DNA of 64,000 bases from Cumulibacter manganitolerans. GTDB lineage: Bacteria; Actinomycetota; Actinomycetes; Mycobacteriales; Antricoccaceae. The position numbers and the translations under genes were made by a program. Numbering within the stretch: the stretch's first letter is position 1; each line of letters opens with the position of its first letter. This document shows, in pieces, positions 44,800 through 53,682 of this stretch. Under the pieces are notes generated by a model. The model did no database searches, was not told the origin of the DNA, and saw only the letters and a list, made by a program, of their open reading frames with translations. The stretch lies in assembly GCF_009602465.1 (NCBI RefSeq), contig NZ_WBKP01000003.1:78748-142747 (forward strand). The letters run 5' to 3'.

Positions 44800-46799
44800 C
44801 AGCGCTGCACCCGCAGGACGTGCGCCGGCTCACGCCCGGGATCTAGCTGGACGAAGTTGGCCTCGCCCCACTCGTACTCGTCGCCGGTGAGCTCGTCGAC
44901 GACAGTGAACCGCTCGGACCAGTCCATGCCCAGCTCGGGCATCGTGAGGCGCACGGTGGTCTGCTGGGTGTGGTGGCTGTCCAGCGAGCAGCACACGAGC
45001 ACGGTGTCGCCGCTGCGCGGGTCGCGGCGGGAGAACACGATGATGGCGTCGTTGTCGCTGTGGTGGAACACCAGGTTGGCGACGCTGCCGGTGATCGCCG
45101 GGTGCTCCCGGCGGATCGCGTTGAGCCGGCTGATGAAGCCTTCGAGGCTGCGCCCCTCGTCGACGGCGCGCCGCCAGTCACGCGGGCGCAGCTGGTACTT
45201 CTCGCTGTCCAGGTACTCCTCGCTGCCGGCCTTGACCGCCACGTGCTCGAACAGCTCGTAGCCGCTGTAGACGCCCCACGAGCCGGACATCATCGACGCC
45301 AGCACGGCGCGGATCTTGAACATGTCCGGGCCGCCGTACTGGAGGGAGGCATGCAGGATGTCGGGGGTGTTCACGAACAGGTTCGGGTTCAGGAACGCCG
45401 CGGAGGCCACCAGGTCGCGACCGAACTCCTCCAGCTCCCACTTCTCGGTGCGCCACGTGAAGTAGGTGTACGACTGCGAGAAGCCGCGGGCGCCCAGGGC
45501 CTTCATCATCGCGGGGCGGGTGAACGCCTCGGCCAGGAAGACGACGTCCGGGTAGTCGCGCTTGACCCGCCAGATCAGCCAGTGCCAGAAGTTCACGGGC
45601 TTGGTGTGCGGGTTGTCGACGCGGAACACGTGCACGCCGTGCTCGACCCAGAACCGGACCACCCGGTACACCTCGTCGTACAGCCCGGCGGGGTCGTTGT
45701 CGAAGTTCAGCGGGTAGATGTCCTGGTACTTCTTCGGTGGGTTCTCGGCGTACGCGATCGTGCCGTCGGCCAGCGTCGTGAACCACTCGGGGTGCTCCTG
45801 CACCCACGGGTGGTCCGGCGCGCACTGCAGCGCCAGGTCCAGCGCGACCTCGAGACCGAGCTCGGCGGCCCGGTCGACGAACGCGTCGAAGTCGTCGATG
45901 CCGCCCAGCTCCGGATGCACGGCGTCGTGGCCGCCGTCCTTCGAGCCGACCGCCCACGGCGAGCCGCAGTCGTCGGGACCGGCGACCAGCGAGTTGTTGG
46001 GCCCCTTGCGGTTGACCTCGCCGATCGGGTGGATCGGCGGCAGGTAGACCACGTCGAAGCCCATGGCCGCGACCCGCTCGAGGTCCTTCGCCGCGGTCGC
46101 GAAGGTGCCGTGCACCGGCGTGCCGGCGGCGTCCCGGCCGCCGGTCGACCGCGGGAACAGCTCGTACCAGGCGCCCACGGCGGCCCGCGGCCGGTCGGCC
46201 CACAGCCGGTATCGCGGGGAGGAGGTGACCAGCTCGCGCACCGGGTGACGATGCATGACCGCGTCGACCTCGTCGCTGAGTGCCTCCGCGACCCGGCCGT
46301 CGAGGCCGAGGGTGGTGTCGGCGAGGTGGGTCGCGGCGTCCCGCAGCAGCGCGGCGTCGCGGTCGGCGCGGGGCAGGGCCGCGGCCGCCTCCCGCAGCAC
46401 CCGCGCGCCGGTGGCCATGTCGTTGGCGAGGTCGGCCACACCTTGCCCGGCGAGCCGCTTGGCGGTCAGCGCGTGATGGAAGGTCGCCCACGGGTCGCTC
46501 CACCCCTCGACGCGGAACTCCCACTCGCCCTCGCCGTCCACCGGGAGGTCGACCCGCCAGCGGTCGCTGGAGACGCCTTCCATGCTCATCCGGCCCGCGA
46601 GCTGGTCGACGCCGTCCCGGCTGAGGACGACGGTGGCGCCGAGCGCGTCGTGGCCCTCGCGGAACACCGTCGCGGAGAAGCGCACGACCTGTCCGTCGAT
46701 ACAGCGCGCCGGGAAGCGCCCGCAGTCGACGACGGGGGAGACGTCCGTGATTCCGATTCGGTCCTGGGAGGTGGCGTGCTCGATCGCGGCTGCGTCCAT
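44796..46799 (-). CDS. glgE: Maltose-1-phosphate maltosyltransferase
   Basis: The protein has 667 residues of family GH13 subfamily 3. The nucleophile is in HVFRVDNPHTKP, the acid in VFLAEAFTRP, and the N-terminal beta domain and AYFTW-like motif (SYTYFTWRTEKW) are present. It extends alpha-1,4-glucan from maltose-1-phosphate in the trehalose-to-glucan pathway. The ATG at 46799 follows GAGGATGGGG; an ATG six codons earlier has less support. Confidence 0.96.
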   Translation of the reverse strand: MDAAAIEHATSQDRIGITDVSPVVDCGRFPARCIDGQVVRFSATVFREGHDALGATVVLSRDGVDQLAGRMSMEGVSSDRWRVDLPVDGEGEWEFRVEGWSDPWATFHHALTAKRLAGQGVADLANDMATGARVLREAAAALPRADRDAALLRDAATHLADTTLGLDGRVAEALSDEVDAVMHRHPVRELVTSSPRYRLWADRPRAAVGAWYELFPRSTGGRDAAGTPVHGTFATAAKDLERVAAMGFDVVYLPPIHPIGEVNRKGPNNSLVAGPDDCGSPWAVGSKDGGHDAVHPELGGIDDFDAFVDRAAELGLEVALDLALQCAPDHPWVQEHPEWFTTLADGTIAYAENPPKKYQDIYPLNFDNDPAGLYDEVYRVVRFWVEHGVHVFRVDNPHTKPVNFWHWLIWRVKRDYPDVVFLAEAFTRPAMMKALGARGFSQSYTYFTWRTEKWELEEFGRDLVASAAFLNPNLFVNTPDILHASLQYGGPDMFKIRAVLASMMSGSWGVYSGYELFEHVAVKAGSEEYLDSEKYQLRPRDWRRAVDEGRSLEGFISRLNAIRREHPAITGSVANLVFHHSDNDAIIVFSRRDPRSGDTVLVCCSLDSHHTQQTTVRLTMPELGMDWSERFTVVDELTGDEYEWGEANFVQLDPGREPAHVLRVQRW

Positions 46800-46850
46800 G
46801 GCCCCATCCTCACACATCCACCGGTTCGTGCGAGGACCGCGGGACGGCGG

Positions 46851-48008
46851 CTACCGTTCGTCGGGGCCGGTGAGGGTGGCGATGGTCCAGCCGAACAGCA
46901 GCCTGGTGCCGGGCACGATGGGCACCTCCTGGTGCTGCTCGAGCCGGGTCCAGTCGGTGGCTCCCGGGGGCGCGACGTGCGTCCCGTTCAGCGAGCCCAG
47001 GTCGCGCAGCAGGATCTGCCCCTCGCGGCGGGAGATCAGCGCGTGCGCGCTGGACAGGACCGAGTCGGGGTCGACGACGGTCAGCGCCTCGGCCTCCCCG
47101 GACTGCACGCGCGGATCCTTCTGCGGCCGCCGCCCGATGACGTAGTCGCGGTCGAGGGCGAAGGTGCTGCCGTCGTCGAACACGATCGCCCCGCCGGACG
47201 ACCCTGCCGGGGGCGCCGGCTGGGCGGGGGTGCCGATCAGCGGCAGCGGCTCCGGCGCGCCGGTGACCGGGACGTCGCGCAGGTCGATGCGCTCGTGGTC
47301 GGCGGCGGGCGTGAAGACGCCGGCCGCGTCGGACGCCGGCGCGCCGCCGTCCGGCACGCTCGCGGCGCCGGCCTCACCGGTCGCGGGCGAGGCCCACGCA
47401 CCGGTCGACGCGACCGGCGGAAGGCTCTGCGGCTGGGCCTGGTGGGAGCCGGTCGGCGGCCCTGCCGGAGCGGCCTCCGGCTCCTCGGTCTCGTGGACCG
47501 CGGTGACCCCGGTGTCGGCGTCCGCCACGTGCCGCCGGCCGCCGCTGACCGGGTGCACCCAGGCGCCACCGCCCGGCACCACGCCGGCATCGAGGTCGAG
47601 CAGCTCGGCCAGCTGCAGCGGGTTGGCGACGGGCTGGTGGAAGCCGGCGAACACCGCCTGGGTCATCGAGAAGGGCACGGTGACGCCGAACTGGCCGTGC
47701 CCGGTGGCCGGGGCCACCTCGGAGCTGTTGCACACCGTCACCGGCCCGCGCAGCACCCCCTGGGCGCGCTCGCCGCTGACGACCAGCGCGGCGAAGGTGG
47801 TGCGGGGGTGCGCGTCGAGCACCTCCTGCAGCGGCTCGAGCGCGGTGGCTGTGTCGGCGCCGGCCGGGTCGCTGCCCGGCTCGATCTCCAGGAGCGCGCC
47901 GAGGGCCTCCCAGGCTTCCTGGTCGACCGGCGTACCGACCCACAGGATGCTCTCCCCGGAGCGGGCAACCATGCCGCTGCCCGGGACGACTTCATAACGC
48001 AGGCTCAT
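46851..48008 (-). CDS. FHA-domain protein
   Basis: The protein has 385 residues. The C-terminal FHA domain (about 285-380) has RDYVIGRRPQ, VLSSAHALISRREGQILLRDLGSLNGTHV (the Arg, Ser, His and Asn binding positions are visible) and binds phosphothreonine peptides. The first 170 residues form an alpha/beta domain of unknown type, followed by a Pro/Ala-rich linker. The ATG is one base after the stop of the pseudokinase gene, so they are co-made. Confidence 0.85.
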   Translation of the reverse strand: MSLRYEVVPGSGMVARSGESILWVGTPVDQEAWEALGALLEIEPGSDPAGADTATALEPLQEVLDAHPRTTFAALVVSGERAQGVLRGPVTVCNSSEVAPATGHGQFGVTVPFSMTQAVFAGFHQPVANPLQLAELLDLDAGVVPGGGAWVHPVSGGRRHVADADTGVTAVHETEEPEAAPAGPPTGSHQAQPQSLPPVASTGAWASPATGEAGAASVPDGGAPASDAAGVFTPAADHERIDLRDVPVTGAPEPLPLIGTPAQPAPPAGSSGGAIVFDDGSTFALDRDYVIGRRPQKDPRVQSGEAEALTVVDPDSVLSSAHALISRREGQILLRDLGSLNGTHVAPPGATDWTRLEQHQEVPIVPGTRLLFGWTIATLTGPDER

Positions 48009-48009
48009 C

Positions 48010-48849
48010 TCAACGCTTCCAGAGGGAGTCGAGGCGATCGGCAAGATCGCCGGCGGTCTTCGGCCGGTGCGGCGCCGATGCGTCGATGCAGTCGCGCACG
48101 ATCTGCTCGATCGGGCCCGGCAGCCCCGCGGCGACGGTGGGGCCGCTGGACATGATCGCGGGCAGCGCGGTCGCGGGGTCGCTCTCGTCGACCTGCGGGT
48201 AGAGGGTCTGCCCGCTGGCCGCGAAGTGCAGGGTCGCGCCCAGCGAGAACAGGTCGCTGGCGCGGGTCGGTTCCTGGCCGGCCAGCACCGCCGGCGCCAT
48301 GAACGCCAGGTGCGGGTGGCCCAGCCGGCCGGTGAGGGTCATTCCCGGGTTGAGGTAGGTGGCCAGGCCTGGGTCGGCGAGGCGCGCGCCGTCCGCGTGC
48401 AGGATGACGCCGGCGGGATGGATGTTGCGGTGCGCGATGCCGTGCTCGTGCAGGTCGTGGGCGCCTCGGGCAGCACACGACACGGCACGCAGCACCTCGG
48501 CGAAGGTGAGCTGCGACGCCGGGGCGGCGAGGCTGCCGCCCGGCAGGAACTCCATCGCGCAGTAGATGAGCCCGTCGTTGCGGCCGACCTCGATCTGCCG
48601 GACGAGAAACGGCGAGCGGACCGCCGCGATCTGCCGCAGTGCCGCCGACACCCGCTGCAGGGCGCCGTCGGAGTCGACCGCGGCGTCCGCGGCCAGCACC
48701 TTGAGCACGATCTCCGGGCCGACGTCGGAGAGCCGCTGCGGCGAGCGGGCGAGGACGAACGAGCCACTGCGCCCCAGGGGCCGCACGACGTCGAAGTCGG
48801 CGATCCGGCTGCGCGGTCCGGCAGGGCCGGCGGGTCCGTCGGATGTCAT
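48010..48849 (-). CDS. Protein kinase-like protein, probable pseudokinase
   Basis: The protein has 279 residues. The kinase fold is present: VVRPLGRSGSFVLAR, the lysine in EIVLKVL, AMEFLPGGSL hinge, the catalytic loop and LADPGLATYL. The catalytic HRD Asp is changed to Asn (HRNIHPAGV) and DFG is DPG, so phosphotransfer is doubtful although ATP binding may persist. AAGGAG precedes the ATG. The adjacent FHA protein suggests a signalling pair, perhaps controlling the glucan enzymes around it (inference). Confidence 0.82.
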   Translation of the reverse strand: MTSDGPAGPAGPRSRIADFDVVRPLGRSGSFVLARSPQRLSDVGPEIVLKVLAADAAVDSDGALQRVSAALRQIAAVRSPFLVRQIEVGRNDGLIYCAMEFLPGGSLAAPASQLTFAEVLRAVSCAARGAHDLHEHGIAHRNIHPAGVILHADGARLADPGLATYLNPGMTLTGRLGHPHLAFMAPAVLAGQEPTRASDLFSLGATLHFAASGQTLYPQVDESDPATALPAIMSSGPTVAAGLPGPIEQIVRDCIDASAPHRPKTAGDLADRLDSLWKR

Positions 48850-48876
48850 GGGCGCTCCTTGCTGTCCCGTACGACT

Positions 48877-50937
48877 CTAGTCGGCGAGGACGACCAGGCT
48901 GTAGGGCTCGAGCGACATCCGGTCCGCCACCGTCGTCCCCGGCGACGGGCCCGTGTCGTCGGCGGTGTCGACGAGCATCCGCCACGGGCCGCGATCGGCC
49001 GTCGGCAGCCGGAGGCCGGCGGTCTCGGCACCGCCGTTGAGTGCCAGGAGCAGGCTTCCGTGCCCCGGCGCCGCGGGCAGGTGCATCTGCAGCACCTTGT
49101 CGGCGGCATGCCAGTCGTGCGACGAGAGGACGCCGCCGTCCCGACCGAGCCACCGCACCGCGTGTCCACCGTCCTCGCCGGGATGCACCAGCCACTGGCC
49201 GTCGAACAGCGCCCCGTGCGCGCGTCGTACGGCGGTCACCGTGCGGACGAACCCGGTGAGCCGGTCAGCGTCCGGTGCCGCCGCCCAGGGCACCGCCAGG
49301 TGCGGCTGGTCCAGGCAGTAGGGGTTGTTGTTGCCGCGCTGGGTGCGGTCGCGCTCGTCACCCGCGGTGATCATCGGCGTGCCGGTCTGCAGCAGCAGGC
49401 AGACCAGCATGGACCGCTGGCGGCGCGCGCGCAGGCGGCGGATCTCGGGGTTGTCGGTCTCGCCCTCGACGCCGCTGTTCCACGAGTGGTTGTAGTCCGA
49501 CCCGTCCAGCCCGTGCTCGCCGTTGTCGTCGTTGTGCTTCTCGTCGTACGCCACCAGGTCGTGCAGGGTGAACCCGTCGTGGGCCGTCACGAACCCGATC
49601 GAGCTGGTCGCCGGGCGGCCGCCCCACAGCGCGCGGTCCCCGGCCAGCGCCGTCGCCAGCTCGGCGCGCGAGCCGTGCCCGGGCCGCCAGTAGTCGCGTA
49701 CGGCGCGGCGGAACCGGTCGTTCCACTCCGCCCACGGCGTCCCCCGGGTCGGCGTGGTGAAGCCGCCGAGCTGGTAGCCGCCGTGCCCCAGGTCCCACGG
49801 CTCGGCGATCAGCAGCCGGTCGCCGAGCAGCTCGTCCTCGCCGATCCGGCGCAGCAGCGGATGGTCGGCGGAGAAGTCCGGCCGCCGTCCGAGCACCGGC
49901 GCCAGATCGAAACGGAAGCCGTCGACGTCGGTCATCGCGACCCAGTGCCGCAGGGAGTCGACGACGAGGTCCTGGACGAACGGATCACCGGCGTCCAGGG
50001 TGTTCCCGCAGCCGCTGGCGTCGACGTACTCGCCGCCGTGCGCGAGGTAGTAGGCGTGGTTGTCCAGGCCGCGGAGGTGGTACGTGGGATCCCCCGACGC
50101 CCCCTCGCAGGTGTGGTTGTAGACGACGTCCAGGACCAGCTCGATGCCCGCCGCGTGCAGCGCCGCCACCGCGCCGGCGATCTCGTCCCACTGCGCTCCG
50201 GCGTCCCGCGACGTGCAGTACGACGGCATGGGGGAGAAGAACCCCATCGGGTTGTAGCCCCACACGTTGCGCCGGCCGCGCCGCACCACCGCGATCTCGG
50301 ACGCCCAGTGCGCCACCGGGAGCAGCTCGAGGGTGCTGACTCCCAGCCGCTGCAGGTGCTCGATCAGGAACCGGGAGCGCAGCGCCGAGAAGGTGCCCGC
50401 GGCCCGCGGCTCGACGTCCGGCAGCAGCGCGGTCAGCTGGCCCAGGTGCGCTTCGTAGATCACCCGGCCGCCGGGCGGCAGCGGCGGCCGCGACGACGCG
50501 ACGGCCGGGCGGGCGGCGCACACCACCGACCACGGCGCGACGCGCAGCGTGTCCCGCGGATCGGGGGAGCCGTCGGGCGCGACGTCCCGCAGCTGCTCCA
50601 TGGCGACCAGGCCGCGGCGCGAGCCCTCGTCGATCAGCCGGGCGTACGGGTCGAGCAGCAGCTTCGCCGGGTTGGCGCGCAGTCCCACCGCCGGCTCGTG
50701 CGTGCCGTGCACGCGGTAGCCGTACCGGGCGCCGGGACCGACGTCCGCCCACGCCTCCCAGCACCCGTCCGGATGCGGGGTCATCTCCACGCGGCGCTCG
50801 CGCACGCGGGCGCGGTCGGCGTCCGCCTCGATCAGGCACAGCTCGACGCGCTCGGCGACGCGGCTGCGCACCCGGAACATGGTGCCGCCGCGCCCGTCCG
50901 GGCAGGCGCCGAGCGGGCGGTCAGGCGTGGGGGACAC
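48877..50937 (-). CDS. glgX: Glycogen debranching enzyme
   Basis: The protein has 686 residues. A CBM48-like N-terminus precedes the GH13 barrel with VYNHTCEG, the nucleophile in DGFRFDLAPVLG, acid in LIAEPWD and FVTAHDGFTL. It resembles GlgX/isoamylase enzymes that trim alpha-1,6 branches. GTG at 50937 lies 7 bases after TAGCGT on the minus strand, which fits a leaderless start. It faces away from the ABC gene. Confidence 0.92.
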   Translation of the reverse strand: MSPTPDRPLGACPDGRGGTMFRVRSRVAERVELCLIEADADRARVRERRVEMTPHPDGCWEAWADVGPGARYGYRVHGTHEPAVGLRANPAKLLLDPYARLIDEGSRRGLVAMEQLRDVAPDGSPDPRDTLRVAPWSVVCAARPAVASSRPPLPPGGRVIYEAHLGQLTALLPDVEPRAAGTFSALRSRFLIEHLQRLGVSTLELLPVAHWASEIAVVRRGRRNVWGYNPMGFFSPMPSYCTSRDAGAQWDEIAGAVAALHAAGIELVLDVVYNHTCEGASGDPTYHLRGLDNHAYYLAHGGEYVDASGCGNTLDAGDPFVQDLVVDSLRHWVAMTDVDGFRFDLAPVLGRRPDFSADHPLLRRIGEDELLGDRLLIAEPWDLGHGGYQLGGFTTPTRGTPWAEWNDRFRRAVRDYWRPGHGSRAELATALAGDRALWGGRPATSSIGFVTAHDGFTLHDLVAYDEKHNDDNGEHGLDGSDYNHSWNSGVEGETDNPEIRRLRARRQRSMLVCLLLQTGTPMITAGDERDRTQRGNNNPYCLDQPHLAVPWAAAPDADRLTGFVRTVTAVRRAHGALFDGQWLVHPGEDGGHAVRWLGRDGGVLSSHDWHAADKVLQMHLPAAPGHGSLLLALNGGAETAGLRLPTADRGPWRMLVDTADDTGPSPGTTVADRMSLEPYSLVVLAD

Positions 50938-50982
50938 GGACCCGACGCTACCGGGTGGCGCGCCCTAGGGTTTGATGGACGG

Positions 50983-51804
50983 GTGCAGACACCCGGCCCC
51001 CTGGACGGCTACGAGTCGGATCCCGACCTCGTCATCGACATGCACGAGGTCTCCGTGCGGCGCGGCGCGAGCACGCTGCTGCGCAACCTCTCGTGGCAGG
51101 TCGAGCTCGACGAGCGCTGGGTCGTGCTGGGGCGCAACGGTGCGGGCAAGACGACGCTGCTGCAGCTCGCCGCGGCCCAGATGCACCCTTCTGGCGGAAC
51201 GGTCCATGTGCTCGGCGAGCGCATCGGCGCGGTCGACGTGTTCGAGCTGCGCCCGCGGATCGGGCTGGCCTCGGCCAGCATCGGCAGCCGGGTCCCGCCG
51301 CGCGAGAAGGTCGTCGACATCGTGCAGTCGGCCGGCTACTCGGTGATCGGCCGCTGGCGCGAGCAGTACGACGCCATTGACTCCGACCGCGCGCTCGAGC
51401 TGCTCGAGCAGTGGGGCATCGCCCGGCTGGCCGACCGCGAGTTCGGCACGCTCAGCGAGGGCGAGCGCAAGCGGACGCAGATCTGCCGGGCGCTGATGAC
51501 CGACCCCGAGATGCTGCTGCTGGACGAGCCGGCGGCGGGTCTCGACCTGGGCGGCCGGGAGGACCTGCTCGGCAGGTTGACGCAGTTCGCCGCCGACCCG
51601 TACGCGCCGGCGATCGTGCTGGTCACCCACCACGTGGAGGAGATCCCCCGGGGGTTCACCCATGTGCTGATGCTGCGCGACGGGGAGGTCGTCCGCCAGG
51701 GCCTGCTGGAGCAGGAGATGAGCGAGCAGGCGATCAAGGACACCTTCGGCGTCGACGTCTACCTCACCCAGCGGCGGGGCCGCTACTTCGCCTCCATCGG
51801 GTAA
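50983..51804 (+). CDS. ABC transporter ATP-binding protein (stand-alone)
   Basis: The protein has 273 residues. Walker A GRNGAGKTT, signature LSEGERKR, Walker B MLLLDEPAAGLDLG and H-loop VTHHVEEIP are intact. It has no permease neighbour. The sequence style resembles the ModF/YlmA-type single-domain cytoplasmic ATPases. GTG at 50983 was chosen; a later ATG at 51041 (MHEVSV) is also possible. Confidence 0.83.
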   Translation: MQTPGPLDGYESDPDLVIDMHEVSVRRGASTLLRNLSWQVELDERWVVLGRNGAGKTTLLQLAAAQMHPSGGTVHVLGERIGAVDVFELRPRIGLASASIGSRVPPREKVVDIVQSAGYSVIGRWREQYDAIDSDRALELLEQWGIARLADREFGTLSEGERKRTQICRALMTDPEMLLLDEPAAGLDLGGREDLLGRLTQFAADPYAPAIVLVTHHVEEIPRGFTHVLMLRDGEVVRQGLLEQEMSEQAIKDTFGVDVYLTQRRGRYFASIG

Positions 51805-51881
51805 CGCATACTTCCTCCAGCCCCAACCGACGGCGTCCCGGTGCTCCGGCGTACGCCGCAGAATCGAAAGGAACCCCGCCC

Positions 51882-52661
51882 ATGGGTGAATTCGTACGCC
51901 TCGAGGTCGAAGACGGCATCGCCACCATCCGCCTGGACCGGCCCAAGATGAACGCGCTGAACCGCCAGGTGCAGGAGGAGATCCGCGCGTGCGCGCTGGA
52001 GGCGACGGCGAACGACGACGTCAAGGCCGTCATCGTCTACGGCGGCGAGAAGGTCTTCGCCGCCGGCGCCGACATCAAGGAGATGGAGGCCATGAGCTAT
52101 CAGGACATGGTCTCCCGCTCGCACGAGCTGCAGGCCTGCTTCACGGCCGTCGCCGACATCCCCAAGCCGACCGTCGCCGCGATCACCGGCTACGCGCTCG
52201 GTGGCGGCATGGAGCTGTCGATGTGCTGCGACATCCGGATCTGCGCCGACAACGCCAAGGTCGGCCAGCCGGAGATCCTGCTCGGGATCATCCCCGGCGG
52301 CGGCGGCACCCAGCGCCTCGCGCGTCTCGTGGGCCCGTCGAAGGCCAAGGACATCAACTTCACCGGCCGCTTCGTGGACGCCGAGGAGGCGCTGCGCATC
52401 GGCATGGTCGACAAGGTCGTCCCCGCGGAGCAGGTCTACGAGGCCGCGAAGGAATGGGCCGGGCAGTTCCGCAACTCCGCGACCCTCGCGCTGCGCGCGG
52501 TCAAGGCGGCCGTGGACGGCGGTCTCAACGGGGACCTTGCGACCGGCCTGAAGCTCGAGAGCCACCTGTTCGCATCGCTGTTCGCCTCCGAGGACCGCGC
52601 GATCGGCATGCGCTCGTTCGTGGCGAACGGGCCGGGCAAGGCCGAGTTCACCGGTCGCTAG
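51882..52661 (+). CDS. Enoyl-CoA hydratase (EchA8-like)
   Basis: The protein has 259 residues and a full crotonase set: RPKMNALNRQ, AAGADIKEM, ALGGGMELSMCCDIRI (first catalytic Glu) and GQPEILLGIIPGGGGTQRL (second Glu). It should hydrate enoyl-CoA to 3-hydroxyacyl-CoA, unlike the 19804 protein where the Glu is missing. A weak GAAAGGA site precedes the ATG. It ends 9 bases before palindrome A2. Confidence 0.92.
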   Translation: MGEFVRLEVEDGIATIRLDRPKMNALNRQVQEEIRACALEATANDDVKAVIVYGGEKVFAAGADIKEMEAMSYQDMVSRSHELQACFTAVADIPKPTVAAITGYALGGGMELSMCCDIRICADNAKVGQPEILLGIIPGGGGTQRLARLVGPSKAKDINFTGRFVDAEEALRIGMVDKVVPAEQVYEAAKEWAGQFRNSATLALRAVKAAVDGGLNGDLATGLKLESHLFASLFASEDRAIGMRSFVANGPGKAEFTGR

Positions 52662-52670
52662 CCCACACCG

Positions 52671-52754
52671 CTCGCGGTGGGTTGCACCCCGCTATCGGCC
52701 GTCTAGCGGGGTAGAACCCACCGCGAGACGGGATAGCGGGGCGTGACCCGCCGC
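52671..52754. repeat. Long palindrome, family A copy 2, with a partial third copy
   Basis: CTCGCGGTGGGTT pairs with AACCCACCGCGAG, with CCCCGCTA/TAGCGGGG inside (52671-52727). A half copy (GATAGCGGGG then ACCCGCCGC) follows. It lies between convergent gene ends. Confidence 0.8.
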
Positions 52755-52761
52755 AGCAGGA

Positions 52762-53595
52762 TCAGCCGCAGCAGCCGCCGCCGCAGCAGCCGCCACCGCC
52801 GCCGGGCTGGGCGTCGGCCTGCGCCGCCACCTGGGCCAGCACCATCTCGAGCGTGGAGACGTCCTGCGCGCCGGAGATGCCCCAGCGGGACGCGAACACG
52901 TAGGTGGGCACCGACGTGATGCCGGCCGCGCGGGCCGCCTCCTGCTGCTCGATCACTTCCTCGATCCCGTCCTCGCCGGCCAGGTAGTCGGTCACCGACA
53001 CCTCGAGGCCGGCCTGGTCGCACAGCCGCTGCAGAACGGCGTCGTCGCCGATGTCCTTGCCGTCGGTGAAGTGCGCGGCCATCAGCAGCTCGACGAGCGA
53101 CGCCTGGACGCCGAGGTCGCGCTCGCCGGCAAGCCGCAGGAGGCGGTGCGCGGCGAGGGTGTTGGCCGCGAGGGCGCCATCGAAGTCGAGGTCGATGCCG
53201 TCGGTCGCGGCGATCTGGGTGATGTGCGCGGTCGTCTGCGCCGCCTGCTGCTCGCCGCCGAACTTCTCGATCAGGGTCGGCATCAGCTCACAGGACTCCA
53301 GCGGGGCCTCCGGGTCGAGCTGGAAGGGCATGTACCGCACGCGAACCTCGCCGCCGGCGGCGGAGAAGCGCTCGACGGCAGCGTCGAGACGCCGCTTGCC
53401 GATGTAGCACCAGGGGCACACGACGTCGGCGTACACGTGGACGTCGACCGGGCCGGCCGGCGCCGCGCCGGACACGACCGCGTCGTCCGCGGCGGGGGAG
53501 CAGACTCCGCCGCAGCCGCCGGCGCCGCATCCGCAACCTCCCGCGGTGGCGTCGTGCTGGTGGGTGTCGTTCTGGGTATCTGCTGGGCTCGTCAC
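52762..53595 (-). CDS. DsbA/FrnE-like oxidoreductase with Cys/Gly tails
   Basis: The protein has 277 residues. The thioredoxin-like core starts at VHVYADVVCPWCYIGK with a CPWC active site, followed by the alpha-helical insertion and the cis-Pro region ITSVPTYVF, as in FrnE. Both ends carry Cys/Gly-rich runs (GGCGCGAGGCGG near the start and GGCCGGGCCG at the end) that could bind metal. GTG at 53595 was chosen over TTG at 53601; TACGCT lies 7 bases upstream. Confidence 0.82.
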   Translation of the reverse strand: MTSPADTQNDTHQHDATAGGCGCGAGGCGGVCSPAADDAVVSGAAPAGPVDVHVYADVVCPWCYIGKRRLDAAVERFSAAGGEVRVRYMPFQLDPEAPLESCELMPTLIEKFGGEQQAAQTTAHITQIAATDGIDLDFDGALAANTLAAHRLLRLAGERDLGVQASLVELLMAAHFTDGKDIGDDAVLQRLCDQAGLEVSVTDYLAGEDGIEEVIEQQEAARAAGITSVPTYVFASRWGISGAQDVSTLEMVLAQVAAQADAQPGGGGGCCGGGCCG

Positions 53596-53682
53596 GACCA
53601 ACAGCGTACGCCTGACCCGCCGACGACCGACGCCCCAGGCCGGTGTGGCCTGGGGCGTCGGTCGGGTGTCGTGCAGGTGCCG

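Noticed and set aside
48067..50982. Long forward open frame before the ABC gene
   Set aside because: It runs antisense to the pseudokinase and glgX genes, which have full motifs. Only the part from 50983 is coding.
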